Positions 56,119 to 64,000 of a DNA stretch of 64,000 bases are shown here, in pieces. Numbering within the stretch: position 1 is the first letter of the stretch; each line of letters begins with the position of its first letter. The notes under the pieces are model-generated. The model was not told the origin of the DNA. It saw only the letters and a list, made by a program, of their open reading frames with translations, and did no database searches. A program made the translations under genes and the position numbers. The stretch is taken from the NCBI RefSeq assembly GCF_019734195.1, contig NZ_JAASHM010000019.1:1-64000 (forward strand), given 5' to 3'. The DNA comes from Clostridium sp. K13. GTDB taxonomy: Bacteria > Bacillota > Clostridia > Clostridiales > Clostridiaceae.

Positions 56119-56885
56119 ATTAACTAAATATTGTTAAGAATTCATATAAATCACTTTGTTCTTTTTCATTATAATCAAGATGATGTATATCAGTTAATAT
56201 TTTTTCTACTTTTACTAATAAGAATTTTTCTTTAATATTGTTAACAGAAGCTATAGATTCTGTTATTTTTGATTGAATAATATCTATGCTATTAGAAGTA
56301 CTTGTAATTTCTTAGATTTAGTAACAGTAAATTCTAAATGTGGTTGTATTAATGCAAACACTGTATATGCAGCCCATTCACCGTGTTTGATGTCAAATAA
56401 TCTTACTATAAAGAAATTTATTGCAAACATTAAACCTAATCTTAAGCCATATGCAACGCGTATATTTTTTAAATTTATAATGTTTTTCTTAACGTGTAAT
56501 TTCATAAATTCATCTTTATTATCTTTAATATCCTTTAATACTGTAGATATTTCATCTAAAAAACTGTAATCTAAAGATTTATTTTTTAGATTATCTAATA
56601 TTGTATCAATTTTTTCTAAAGATGATAATATGTTAATTGTATTTGATCCGCATTCTGTAAGATGAGAATCGCTTTTTCTATTATCAAATATAGTTGATTT
56701 AAGTTTGTTTATAGTTTCAACTAAAATAATATCAGCTTCTTTTGTATTCTTCTAGGCAGCTGTGATACAGTAACTGGATAAGTTAATAGCAACATATAAT
56801 GTAATCCAATAAGCATATTAATAGTTTTTTTTAGTTCATAAGTAAAATAATAACCTATAAATAGCATAATTAAAAATTTAATGAC
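56119..56885 (-). pseudogene. FUSC-like (aromatic acid exporter) membrane protein remnant
   Basis: Fragments in different frames resemble a FUSC-type membrane protein: a C-terminal helix piece (SIDIIQSKITESI), a central membrane piece (GLRLGLMFAINFF and HGEWAAYTVFALIQPH) and a helical linker (ETINKLKSTIFDNRKSD). The N-terminal end near 56885 has stops. Several frameshifts and stops separate them, so the gene is dead. Confidence 0.65.
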
Positions 56886-56921
56886 TTCCAATATGAAATA
56901 TATCAGAAGTCATTAAGTAGG

Positions 56922-58262
56922 TTAAATTAAATTATCAATGCCATTTACAGTAGTTTGTTCATTTTCATCAATAGGAATAACAATATATTTTTTGCCGTCA
57001 ATTATCTGTGATTTTATATGTTGTACTTTTTCTGGTTTTACTTTAAGTACAATATCATAATTTTCAGTAATATCTGTAGGGGCATCTTGCTCTGTCTCTA
57101 AATTATCAATGGAGTTATCTGATTCTACAGCAGCTTCATCATCTAATTCTAATGAAGTATTTTCAATTTCAGAGTTTATTGAAATATCTTGAGTTACTCT
57201 TTCAAGTTTATTTTCAAGTATGCGAACTTGCTTTTCTAACATTTCCTCTTTTTTCTTTTGAGCTTTTGCAGCAAGAGCTTTATTATCTAATAATATATCT
57301 GCTACAGGAGGAGTGTCTCCAAAGTTTTCTGTATATGATTTTTCGATTTTAGTAGTAATTTCTTCAGGAACACCGCTTAAAGATAATATTTCTTGAACTA
57401 TATCATTAGTTAAAATAATTGGTTCAGCAGTATCTTCATAAATACTATTATGTTCTTCTATTTTATTATTAAGACTTTCTTGAATTTCCATAAAGAAATG
57501 CTCAGATTTTTTCTCATCTGGACCAAGAGCATCACGAACTATTTCATTAAATGCTTCTTTTTGCTCTGTATTGGTTTGTTTTGATGGACAACCTAAAGCA
57601 TTTTCCATTAGCTCAGGATGAGTGTCTTTGGCATTTTTAGTATAATACATAATAGAGTTAACATCTGTACCACGGTTTATGAAAGCTGGAAAAACAAAAC
57701 CGTTACTTGGGGCTTCAACAACCCAATCTCTAGTACGTGATTTAATACTATTTTCTTCTTCAAAGTATCTAAGACCTGCTTTAGATAGTTCAACTGGGCA
57801 TATAGCACATAAAATATATTCATAAACTTCTTCAGATTCATCTAATTTTGCATTATCTTTAGTTTTAGTAATAACATCATAAGCATCATGGAAAATAAGA
57901 ATTAAAAAATTACCAGTATAATCATAGTTGTTTATAATTGAATTATAAAATTCATCAAGTAAAGAATCATCCTTTAATTGACTATTTTTTAATTGCATAA
58001 ACTCTAATTGTTTTTCATTTATATGCTCTTCATTAAGTTCGAAATTAAGCTCTAAAATATTATTTCCAATAGTTCCAGAGAGAACCTTTTTTGCGATTTC
58101 TAAGAATTTAAAATAATCATCTTCTTCGAGATTTAAGAATGTCTCTCTAAATTTTAATAAAATATTCTTCTCACCATTAACGTAGCATCCACACATTTTA
58201 GTAAATGTACAGTGGTCTTTTTTAAAGCGCTTCTTTAGTTCTAATATATCTTTTTTTCTCAT
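56922..58262 (-). CDS. DUF4317 family protein
   Basis: A 446-residue soluble protein with the family opening MRKKDILELKKRFKKDHCTF and CGCYVNGEKN. The later part is acidic and includes a helical, coiled-coil-like stretch (KKKEEMLEKQVRILENKLER). DUF4317 proteins are common in Clostridia and of unknown role. Start at 58262 has AGAGG upstream; the 25-residue extension to 58337 lacks it. Confidence 0.85.
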   Translation of the reverse strand: MRKKDILELKKRFKKDHCTFTKMCGCYVNGEKNILLKFRETFLNLEEDDYFKFLEIAKKVLSGTIGNNILELNFELNEEHINEKQLEFMQLKNSQLKDDSLLDEFYNSIINNYDYTGNFLILIFHDAYDVITKTKDNAKLDESEEVYEYILCAICPVELSKAGLRYFEEENSIKSRTRDWVVEAPSNGFVFPAFINRGTDVNSIMYYTKNAKDTHPELMENALGCPSKQTNTEQKEAFNEIVRDALGPDEKKSEHFFMEIQESLNNKIEEHNSIYEDTAEPIILTNDIVQEILSLSGVPEEITTKIEKSYTENFGDTPPVADILLDNKALAAKAQKKKEEMLEKQVRILENKLERVTQDISINSEIENTSLELDDEAAVESDNSIDNLETEQDAPTDITENYDIVLKVKPEKVQHIKSQIIDGKKYIVIPIDENEQTTVNGIDNLI

Positions 58263-58454
58263 ATAATGGCCTCTCATTCTATTTATATTTATAGCACATA
58301 TCAAAGAATATGTTACCATTACAAGTATAATATTCATTGAAAATCAGTGCAAGAAAGAAAAATAAAATTATAACTTTTATTAACTTTTATATGTTTTATA
58401 ATATAAAAGGGTTATATATAATATCCATAAATATAAATGAGAGAAGGGATTGGT

Positions 58455-59795
58455 TTGGAAAAACAAGAGATAGAGTTATTTCCAGCTGGATTAATAAGTT
58501 GTTTATTAAATAATAAAGAAGTAAGAATACTTAAAATATCTCCAGAAAATTTAACTTTACGTGTTTCAGAAGAAGTAGAAAGTATAAATGAGATAAAAGT
58601 TATGTTTTACATATTTGATAAATCAAAATATGAAGAAATATATATAGAAAGTTATAAAATAGTGGAAAGTATAAAAAGTGATTTTTATATATCTTACAAA
58701 TTTAATATAAATGATAATAATTACTTTAAAAATGTTAAAAGAACTTTTAGTGAATACTCAAAATATGTTAGATTAAAAGCTTATGGAGATGGTAATGAAT
58801 TTTCTAGTGATATGATTAATTACCCAGCAGAATTAGATTATGATTTTTATGAGTATTATTCTGAACAAAAATATAATTGGTTATCAAAATTAGATTATGA
58901 AGATTATGATATTAATATTATAAATAATATAGAAAAAGCTATTAAAATTGATAATTATAATTTATATAAAAAGTATTTAGATAAAGATATAGATTCTTTT
59001 AAAAAAGAATATTTAAAAGAAAACTTTATGGAAAGACATAATTTATTTAAAGAAAATATTTCTAGGATTTATATTGGAAATGAGTTTTGTCATAATTTAT
59101 TTCCAAGTGATAAATTATTAATGGAAATGATACAAAAGGCAAAGCAAGAGAGGTTAGATATAACAATTTGTTTTACATATATTAGAGAATGTTATATAGA
59201 GAAGACTAAAGGTGTAATAGATAAGTTATACAATTGGTGCATTAAAAATAATAAAAAAATAGAAATCGTCATAAATGATTGGGGAATGATAAAACTAGTT
59301 GAAAATAAAGGTGATTATCTTACTTTGTCTTTAGGAGTATTGTTAAATAAAAGAAAGAAGGATCCTAGATATATTTATAAAAATGGATATGAGGAAAATA
59401 AAAATCTTATAGCAAAAAATAATCTTAATAGTAGCATTTTTACTAAGTTTTTAGAGATAAATAACATAAAACGATATGAGTATGAAAGTTGTGGGTATAA
59501 GATAGATATTGCAGAAGGAAATCATAGCTTACATATTCCTTTTTACGTAACTAATACATCTCAATATTGTACACTATATGCAATGTGTACTACTATGAAT
59601 CGTGGAAATCAAAAGCTTGTAAAAGAATGTCCAATGTATTGTAGTGATTATGTATTTACATATCCTAAGCATTTAAAAATGATAGGAAGATATAATTCAC
59701 TATTTGCTTTTGATGATACATCACTTAAAGATTCAAATAGTTTAGAGGAGTATATAAAAAGAGGAATAGATAGAATAGTTTTTAATTTTATATAA
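58455..59795 (+). CDS. protein with PilZ-like N-domain and U32-like C-terminal part
   Basis: A 446-residue protein starting at TTG 58455 (MEKQEIELFPAG), chosen because AGAAGGG lies upstream; the ATG at 58437 has no site. The first 110 residues look like a PilZ-type beta barrel (ISCLLNNKEVRILKISPENLTL without the leading RxxxR, so c-di-GMP binding is doubtful). The middle is helical, and the C-terminal third carries clustered cysteines (CTLYAMC, ECPMYC) typical of U32-related iron-sulfur sites. It is followed after 13 bases by a U32 family gene. Role unknown; the two probably act together. Confidence 0.6.
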   Translation: MEKQEIELFPAGLISCLLNNKEVRILKISPENLTLRVSEEVESINEIKVMFYIFDKSKYEEIYIESYKIVESIKSDFYISYKFNINDNNYFKNVKRTFSEYSKYVRLKAYGDGNEFSSDMINYPAELDYDFYEYYSEQKYNWLSKLDYEDYDINIINNIEKAIKIDNYNLYKKYLDKDIDSFKKEYLKENFMERHNLFKENISRIYIGNEFCHNLFPSDKLLMEMIQKAKQERLDITICFTYIRECYIEKTKGVIDKLYNWCIKNNKKIEIVINDWGMIKLVENKGDYLTLSLGVLLNKRKKDPRYIYKNGYEENKNLIAKNNLNSSIFTKFLEINNIKRYEYESCGYKIDIAEGNHSLHIPFYVTNTSQYCTLYAMCTTMNRGNQKLVKECPMYCSDYVFTYPKHLKMIGRYNSLFAFDDTSLKDSNSLEEYIKRGIDRIVFNFI

Positions 59796-59808
59796 AGAGG
59801 AAAATAAG

Positions 59809-60774
59809 ATGAAGATAATAGCAGGACTTGGATGTATAGATGATTATATAAAATTAGTTAAGGCAGGAGCTGATGAGGTTTTTTGTGGATATGTTCCATA
59901 TGAGTGGAATAAAAAGTATGGAAGTCTATTTCCTTTAAATAGAAGAGAAGTGCTTTATTATAATATTCAAATTAATTCTTTGGAAGATATGAAAATATTA
60001 AAGAAAATGGTTGATAAATATAAGGTTCCAGTAAGTATTACATTTAATTATCTATATTATATTGAAGAACAATATGAAGAAATAATAAATATAATGAATG
60101 ATTTAATTAATATTGGATTTGATCAATTTATTATAGCTGATATTGCTCTTATATTATATATAAGGAATAAGGGAATAAAATGTTTTATACATTTAAGTGG
60201 GGAATGTTCAGAAATTAATAGCTTATCCATGGAATTCTTTAATGAGTTTAATATAGATAGATATGTTTTTCATAGAAAAAACACAATTAAGGATATGGAA
60301 TCTTGCATAAGAAATAATAAAGTGAAAAACTTAGAATATGAGGCATTTATTTTAAATGAGAAATGTCATTATAGTGGGGCTTTTTGTAGTTCTCTTCACT
60401 GTGATGAAATGTCACATTTATGTACAATGTATTATAATTTAGCAAAGATTAGTGAAGAAGTTAATAATTTTAAAGAGGTAGATGAGAAGTATAGATTATA
60501 TTATGAACAATTAGATAATGAAGATGAGGATAAAACACATATGCTAGGTAGTAGTGGCTGTGGGATATGTTCATTAAAAAAACTTAAAGATGCAGGGGTA
60601 ACTCATTTAAAGGTAGTTGGGAGAGGTAAATACATAGATTATATGGAAGAGGATATAAAAAAATTAAAGATAGCCATAGATATGATAAATGATAATAAAG
60701 AGGAGAAAAGTTATGAAAATTCAGTAGAGAATATTATATTTAATAGTAAATGTAGTGGGAATTGCTATTATTAA
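59809..60774 (+). CDS. U32 family peptidase-like protein
   Basis: A 321-residue TIM-barrel-like U32 protein. It begins IAGLGCIDDYIKLVKAGADEVFCG, with the family motif cysteines in EKCHYSGAFC, LHCDEM, LC, and in GCGICSLKKLKDAG followed by LKVVGRGK. U32 proteins such as UbiU/V, RlhA and TrhP are iron-sulfur oxygenases or RNA hydroxylases, not always proteases; here the partner is a PilZ-like protein, so the substrate is unknown. It ends in CSGNCYY. AGAGG precedes the ATG. Confidence 0.75.
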   Translation: MKIIAGLGCIDDYIKLVKAGADEVFCGYVPYEWNKKYGSLFPLNRREVLYYNIQINSLEDMKILKKMVDKYKVPVSITFNYLYYIEEQYEEIINIMNDLINIGFDQFIIADIALILYIRNKGIKCFIHLSGECSEINSLSMEFFNEFNIDRYVFHRKNTIKDMESCIRNNKVKNLEYEAFILNEKCHYSGAFCSSLHCDEMSHLCTMYYNLAKISEEVNNFKEVDEKYRLYYEQLDNEDEDKTHMLGSSGCGICSLKKLKDAGVTHLKVVGRGKYIDYMEEDIKKLKIAIDMINDNKEEKSYENSVENIIFNSKCSGNCYY

Positions 60775-61034
60775 TATATAGTAAAAAGAATATTAGAGTT
60801 GCATGGAAGTGAATATAGTGTAAATTCATTAGATAATAGTGTAATTTTTTATTTCACTTTAAATAAAGTGAAAATATAAAGCTTAAAAATTCATCATAAT
60901 ATTTACGATATTATGGTGAATTTTTTATGAAAATAAATATTAAGTAGATAAGAAAAGTATTGGCTGATATAATAAATAAGCAGAAGTGATTAATGTCACT
61001 TTAAAATTAATTTTACTTACAAAGGAGTAATTAA
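60775..61034. terminator. intergenic region with palindrome and terminator
   Basis: A perfect palindrome TTTCACTTTA-AA-TAAAGTGAAA lies at 60852-60873. A strong hairpin (AAAAATTCATCATAATAT with ATATTATGGTGAATTTTTT, 60885-60926) terminates the U32 operon. The following stretch leads to AAAGGAG before the Dus gene. Confidence 0.7.
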
Positions 61035-61997
61035 ATGAAATATTATTTAGCCCCAATGGAAGGTATAACAGGACATATATATAGAAATGCATATGCAAAA
61101 TATTTTGATAATATAGATAAATACTTTACACCATTTATTGTACCAAATCAAAGTACAAGTCTTAAAACAAAAGAGTTAAGGGACATGTTGCCAGAAAACA
61201 ATGAAGGATTATATATAGTTCCACAAATACTTACTAATGATGCAGAAGGATTTATTACTACAGCTAAGAAGTTACAGCAATTAGGGTATGATGAGATTAA
61301 TCTAAATTTAGGATGTCCAGCTGGAACAGTTGTTTCAAAGAATAGAGGGTCAGGATTTCTATCACAAAGAGATGAGCTTGATAGTTTTTTAGATGAAATA
61401 TTTAAAATTAATGATATGAAAATATCAGTAAAGACTAGGATAGGAAAAGATAGTCCAGATGAATTTTATGAATTAATAAAAATATATAATAAATATCCTA
61501 TGGAAGAATTAATAATACATCCTAGAACAAGGCAAGATTTCTATGGAAATACACCTAACTTAGATGTATTTAAGGATGCTATATCTTTAAGTGAAAATAC
61601 ATTATGCTATAATGGAGATATTTTTACAGTTGAAGATTATAAAAAAATAACAGAAGTATTTCCTAATATAGATAAAGTTATGTTAGGAAGAGGAATATTA
61701 GCCAATCCAGGATTAATGGGTGAAATAATAGATAATACTTATGTAGATAAAAATATATTAAGAGATTTTCATGATGAAATATTTAATAATTATACTGAGT
61801 TACTAAAAGAAGATAAAAATGCAATGTATAGAATGAAAGAGCTTTGGGGATATATGTCTCATATATTTACAAATAATAAAAAGTATTATAAAAAAATTAA
61901 GAAAGCACAAAAAGCAAAGGATTATATAGAAGCAGTTTCAAGTTTGTTTGAAGAACAAGATATAATAAAAGGTGCTGGATTATTTAGTGGTGAATAA
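61035..61997 (+). CDS. tRNA-dihydrouridine synthase
   Basis: A 320-residue FMN enzyme reducing uridine in tRNA. It starts with the FMN-binding YLAPMEGITG, has the catalytic Cys94 in NLGCPAGTV, then KTRIG, IIHPRTR and GRGILANPGLMGE. It belongs to the bacterial DUS family; the subclass (DusA, B or C type) cannot be fixed here. AAAGGAG precedes the ATG. Single-gene unit with a bidirectional terminator behind it. Confidence 0.9.
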   Translation: MKYYLAPMEGITGHIYRNAYAKYFDNIDKYFTPFIVPNQSTSLKTKELRDMLPENNEGLYIVPQILTNDAEGFITTAKKLQQLGYDEINLNLGCPAGTVVSKNRGSGFLSQRDELDSFLDEIFKINDMKISVKTRIGKDSPDEFYELIKIYNKYPMEELIIHPRTRQDFYGNTPNLDVFKDAISLSENTLCYNGDIFTVEDYKKITEVFPNIDKVMLGRGILANPGLMGEIIDNTYVDKNILRDFHDEIFNNYTELLKEDKNAMYRMKELWGYMSHIFTNNKKYYKKIKKAQKAKDYIEAVSSLFEEQDIIKGAGLFSGE

Positions 61998-62043
61998 AAA
62001 ATGAGAATTCAAAATTTTAGATTTTGAATTCTCATTTTTTTAT
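61996..62043. terminator. bidirectional terminator
   Basis: AAAAATGAGAATTCAAAAT pairs perfectly with ATTTTGAATTCTCATTTTT (19 bp, six-base loop) between convergent genes. Confidence 0.85.
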
Positions 62044-62053
62044 TATAAATAAT

Positions 62054-63004
62054 TTATTTTACATATTTATTTGTAAATTTGATAACAGTTGTCCAATAAG
62101 TTTCTGGATCTACTTCAGATGCTTTGGCATGTCCAGCACCTTCTATTGTTAACATTTCTTTTTCTGAGTTTGTTGCCTTATAAAGTTCTTCCATCATGAA
62201 ATAAGGAACGAAATCATCTTGATCTCCGTGTATATATAAAATTGGAGTTTTAGATTTTTTTACTTGTTCTATAGATGAAGCCTCTCCAAGAGAATAACCA
62301 GCTCTGATTTTTGCAACTAAAGATGATATATGCATAATTGGGAATTCAGGAAGGGAAAATAAATCATCTAATTGATAAGAGAATTGATCCCAAACAGAAG
62401 TATAACCACAATCAGCAATTATTGCTTTTATATTAGATGGAATCTCTTCCCCTGAAGTCATAGTAACTGTTGCTGCACCCATTGAAACACCATGTAGAAC
62501 TATTTCAGCATCAGGATTCTCATTTAATATTACATCTATCCATGAGATAATATCTAACCTATCATCCCAACCCATTCCTATATAATCACCATCACTTGAA
62601 CCATGAGCTCTTAAGTCAGGAATTAATACATTATATCCCATATCATAATATTTCTTAGCATATGTACTCATATTTAATCCTTCACTTGTATACCCATGTA
62701 CTGTTATAACCCATTTATTAGAAGGGATTTCATTTTGGATTTTATAACTATGAAGCTTTAAATTATCTGAAGAAGTAATATATTCATCTGTATAATTAGA
62801 TTGATTTAATATCCATGTCTTATCTTCATCTAAAACTTGTCCACTTGTTGCTTCTTGTTCTTCAGGTGTTCCAAATACAATATCTTTTGGGGTATTTGGG
62901 TTTAAAGCTAAATTATAAAAATAGTTGCCTATGAAACCTAAAGCTACAATTATAAGTAAGATAAGAGTAGATAAAGTTATTTTTAAAATTTTCTTTTTTC
63001 TCAT
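62054..63004 (-). CDS. membrane-anchored alpha/beta hydrolase
   Basis: About 316 residues with an N-terminal membrane helix (residues about 6-28) and an alpha/beta-hydrolase domain outside. The oxyanion region is VHGYTSEG, the nucleophile elbow is HGVSMGAA, the acid lies in ILYIHGDQDDFVP and the His in GAGHAKAS. It is like the YqkD/BAAT-related hydrolases of Firmicutes. Start at 63004 follows AAAGGAG; the ATG at 63028 lacks a site. Substrate unknown. Confidence 0.88.
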   Translation of the reverse strand: MRKKKILKITLSTLILLIIVALGFIGNYFYNLALNPNTPKDIVFGTPEEQEATSGQVLDEDKTWILNQSNYTDEYITSSDNLKLHSYKIQNEIPSNKWVITVHGYTSEGLNMSTYAKKYYDMGYNVLIPDLRAHGSSDGDYIGMGWDDRLDIISWIDVILNENPDAEIVLHGVSMGAATVTMTSGEEIPSNIKAIIADCGYTSVWDQFSYQLDDLFSLPEFPIMHISSLVAKIRAGYSLGEASSIEQVKKSKTPILYIHGDQDDFVPYFMMEELYKATNSEKEMLTIEGAGHAKASEVDPETYWTTVIKFTNKYVK

Positions 63005-63309
63005 TTTAAGAATCTCCTTTGCTGACATTTATTATAAAAGTCGAATAATTTGAAAGTCAAATTAAAGTAATGTTATTTTAACATGGCTATATAAAATAGA
63101 CAATAAAAAAATATTGGTTATATGGTAAATAAATTATTAAATTTTAGATACAAAAAAAATATATTTAATATTAATAATAAGTGATAAAAAATTAACATAT
63201 TCCTATATATATATATTGGTAAAAAATAATTTTGACTATATTGAAAAAATATATATAATAAAAGAAGTGATTTTTTTTGTAGAATATAATGTGGGGTGAC
63301 ATAAATTAA
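63005..63309. promoter_or_regulatory. A/T-rich region with strong promoter for the last gene
   Basis: TTGACT (63232-63237), 16 bases, TATAAT (63254-63259) predicts a start near 63266 and a short leader. The rest is very A/T-rich and shows no gene. Confidence 0.6.
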
Positions 63310-64000
63310 ATGGAAGATAGAAATAAACTTCAAGAAGAAATAATGAAGGCTGATAATAAAAGCGTTGAAAAAATGTGGAAAAACATAGATGAAAATTGTA
63401 ATTTGAAAGCCTTTTTAGAAAAAATGACTAAGGATGAACTAGTTAAAATAGCTAAGAAGTATTCCGTAAAGGGTATTACAACATTAAAAAAAGCAGAAGC
63501 TGTTGAAAAGGTAATGAATGTAATACTAGAAAATACAAAAGTTGCTTTAGAGTTAATGGAAGAAGGAACTTTAAAATATATAGAGGAATTACTTAAAGAG
63601 AGCGGACTTAAAAAATATGAATGTAATGAAATGATTTATATTAACTATTTAAGAAATAGAGGATTAGCTTTTTCTGGAGTAAAGGAAGATGAAGCCTTTG
63701 TAGTTATACCAGAAGAATTAAAAGGTATAATTACTGAACAAATAAACAAGGATTTAAAAGATAAAGTTAGATTAAATGAAGAAATAATAAAAGCTATTTC
63801 AGGAATGGTTTATTATTATGGTATTTGTAAATTTGATTTTATTAAGTCTAACATAGAAAACATATTTGCAACTAGTTTTGATGAAATATACATAAATACA
63901 TTAATAACAAATGGAGAAGAACTTGGATATGATTATGTTATTGATGGAGATATAATTTGTAACATAGATGTAGAAGACACTGAAAAAATATTAAATCTTC
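63310..64000 (+). CDS. uncharacterised helical protein, cut by the window end
   Basis: An open frame of 230 codons with no stop before the window edge. It begins MEDRNKLQEEIMKADNKSVE and contains LKAFLEKMTKDELVKIAKKY followed by SVKGITTLKKAEAVEKV, which is like a Rho N-terminal/SAP-type helix-extended-loop-helix. The rest is a mix of helices without clear motifs. A GGGGTG site lies upstream at some distance. No function assigned. Confidence 0.65.
   Translation, partial: MEDRNKLQEEIMKADNKSVEKMWKNIDENCNLKAFLEKMTKDELVKIAKKYSVKGITTLKKAEAVEKVMNVILENTKVALELMEEGTLKYIEELLKESGLKKYECNEMIYINYLRNRGLAFSGVKEDEAFVVIPEELKGIITEQINKDLKDKVRLNEEIIKAISGMVYYYGICKFDFIKSNIENIFATSFDEIYINTLITNGEELGYDYVIDGDIICNIDVEDTEKILNL

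Noticed and set aside
56273-56569. Plus-strand frame in the FUSC region
   Set aside because: The minus-strand reading has membrane-protein motifs of FUSC type; the plus frame has no ribosome site or family features.

Overview
The window is about 28-30 percent GC by eye, with AGGAGG-type ribosome sites, TAA/TAG stops, A/T-rich leaders and many U-tailed hairpin terminators. With the gene content (clostridial-type single-chain PurL, a thioredoxin reductase without NADPH motifs, Csp-like subtilases, sortase-anchored GH84/GH95 enzymes with FIVAR repeats) it points to Clostridium sensu stricto, probably a gut, mucin-degrading species related to C. perfringens, C. tertium or C. paraputrificum. Genus is inferred with fair confidence; species is not resolved.

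Layout. 0.07-2.6 kb: a HAD phosphatase, two membrane-anchored restriction-endonuclease-fold proteins (one with an intact D/ExK site, one degenerate) and a degenerate Nudix protein. 3-7.5 kb: ABC exporter, a trxA-reductase operon with a striking double-operator promoter, a deoxynucleoside kinase and an anchored protein. 7.6-13.4 kb: NAD synthetase, NfeD-SPFH pair, HelD-like helicase. 13.9-19.6 kb: a 1915-residue cell-wall-anchored GH95 fucosidase. 19.7-21.9 kb: phytoene-desaturase-like oxidoreductase plus a cis-prenyltransferase gene broken by one stop codon. 22.1-33.2 kb: the purine operon purL-E-C-F-M-N-H-D, with two copies of a structured repeat in its intergenic gaps. 33.3-36.2 kb: a decayed island with gene fragments, an unknown membrane protein and a candidate type I toxin-antitoxin module. 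36.2-41.8 kb: a 1863-residue anchored GH84 hexosaminidase behind a leader terminator. 42-51 kb: small metabolic and regulatory genes, a WYL regulator with a perfect 26-bp palindrome beside its partner gene, a radical SAM protein, two ruined tandem subtilase genes, a sugar-binding protein and a YoaK-like membrane protein. 51.5-64 kb: FliB-like protein, metallo-hydrolase, a recA remnant lacking its ATPase core, an array of nested hairpins, L,D-transpeptidase, an MgtC gene with a homopolymer frameshift, a FUSC pseudogene, DUF4317, a PilZ-like/U32 peptidase pair, tRNA-dihydrouridine synthase, an alpha/beta hydrolase and a gene cut by the window end.

How the genes work together. The purine operon covers most steps from PRPP to IMP; purK is not seen. 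TrxA and its reductase form a redox pair whose promoter suggests metal or peroxide control plus a second repressor or hairpin. The two giant surface enzymes remove fucose and N-acetylglucosamine, consistent with mucin foraging. The window is unusually rich in broken genes (uppS-like, two subtilases, recA copy, mgtC, FUSC, S41 protease, sugar isomerase fragment), often by C-to-T/G-to-A stops or A-run indels, so it is either a decaying part of the genome or partly affected by homopolymer sequencing errors.

The most interesting undescribed candidates are the convergent small-toxin/antisense-RNA locus at 35.3-35.7 kb, the three-way-junction repeat family (25.9, 27.3 and 54.4 kb) and the trxA double operator.
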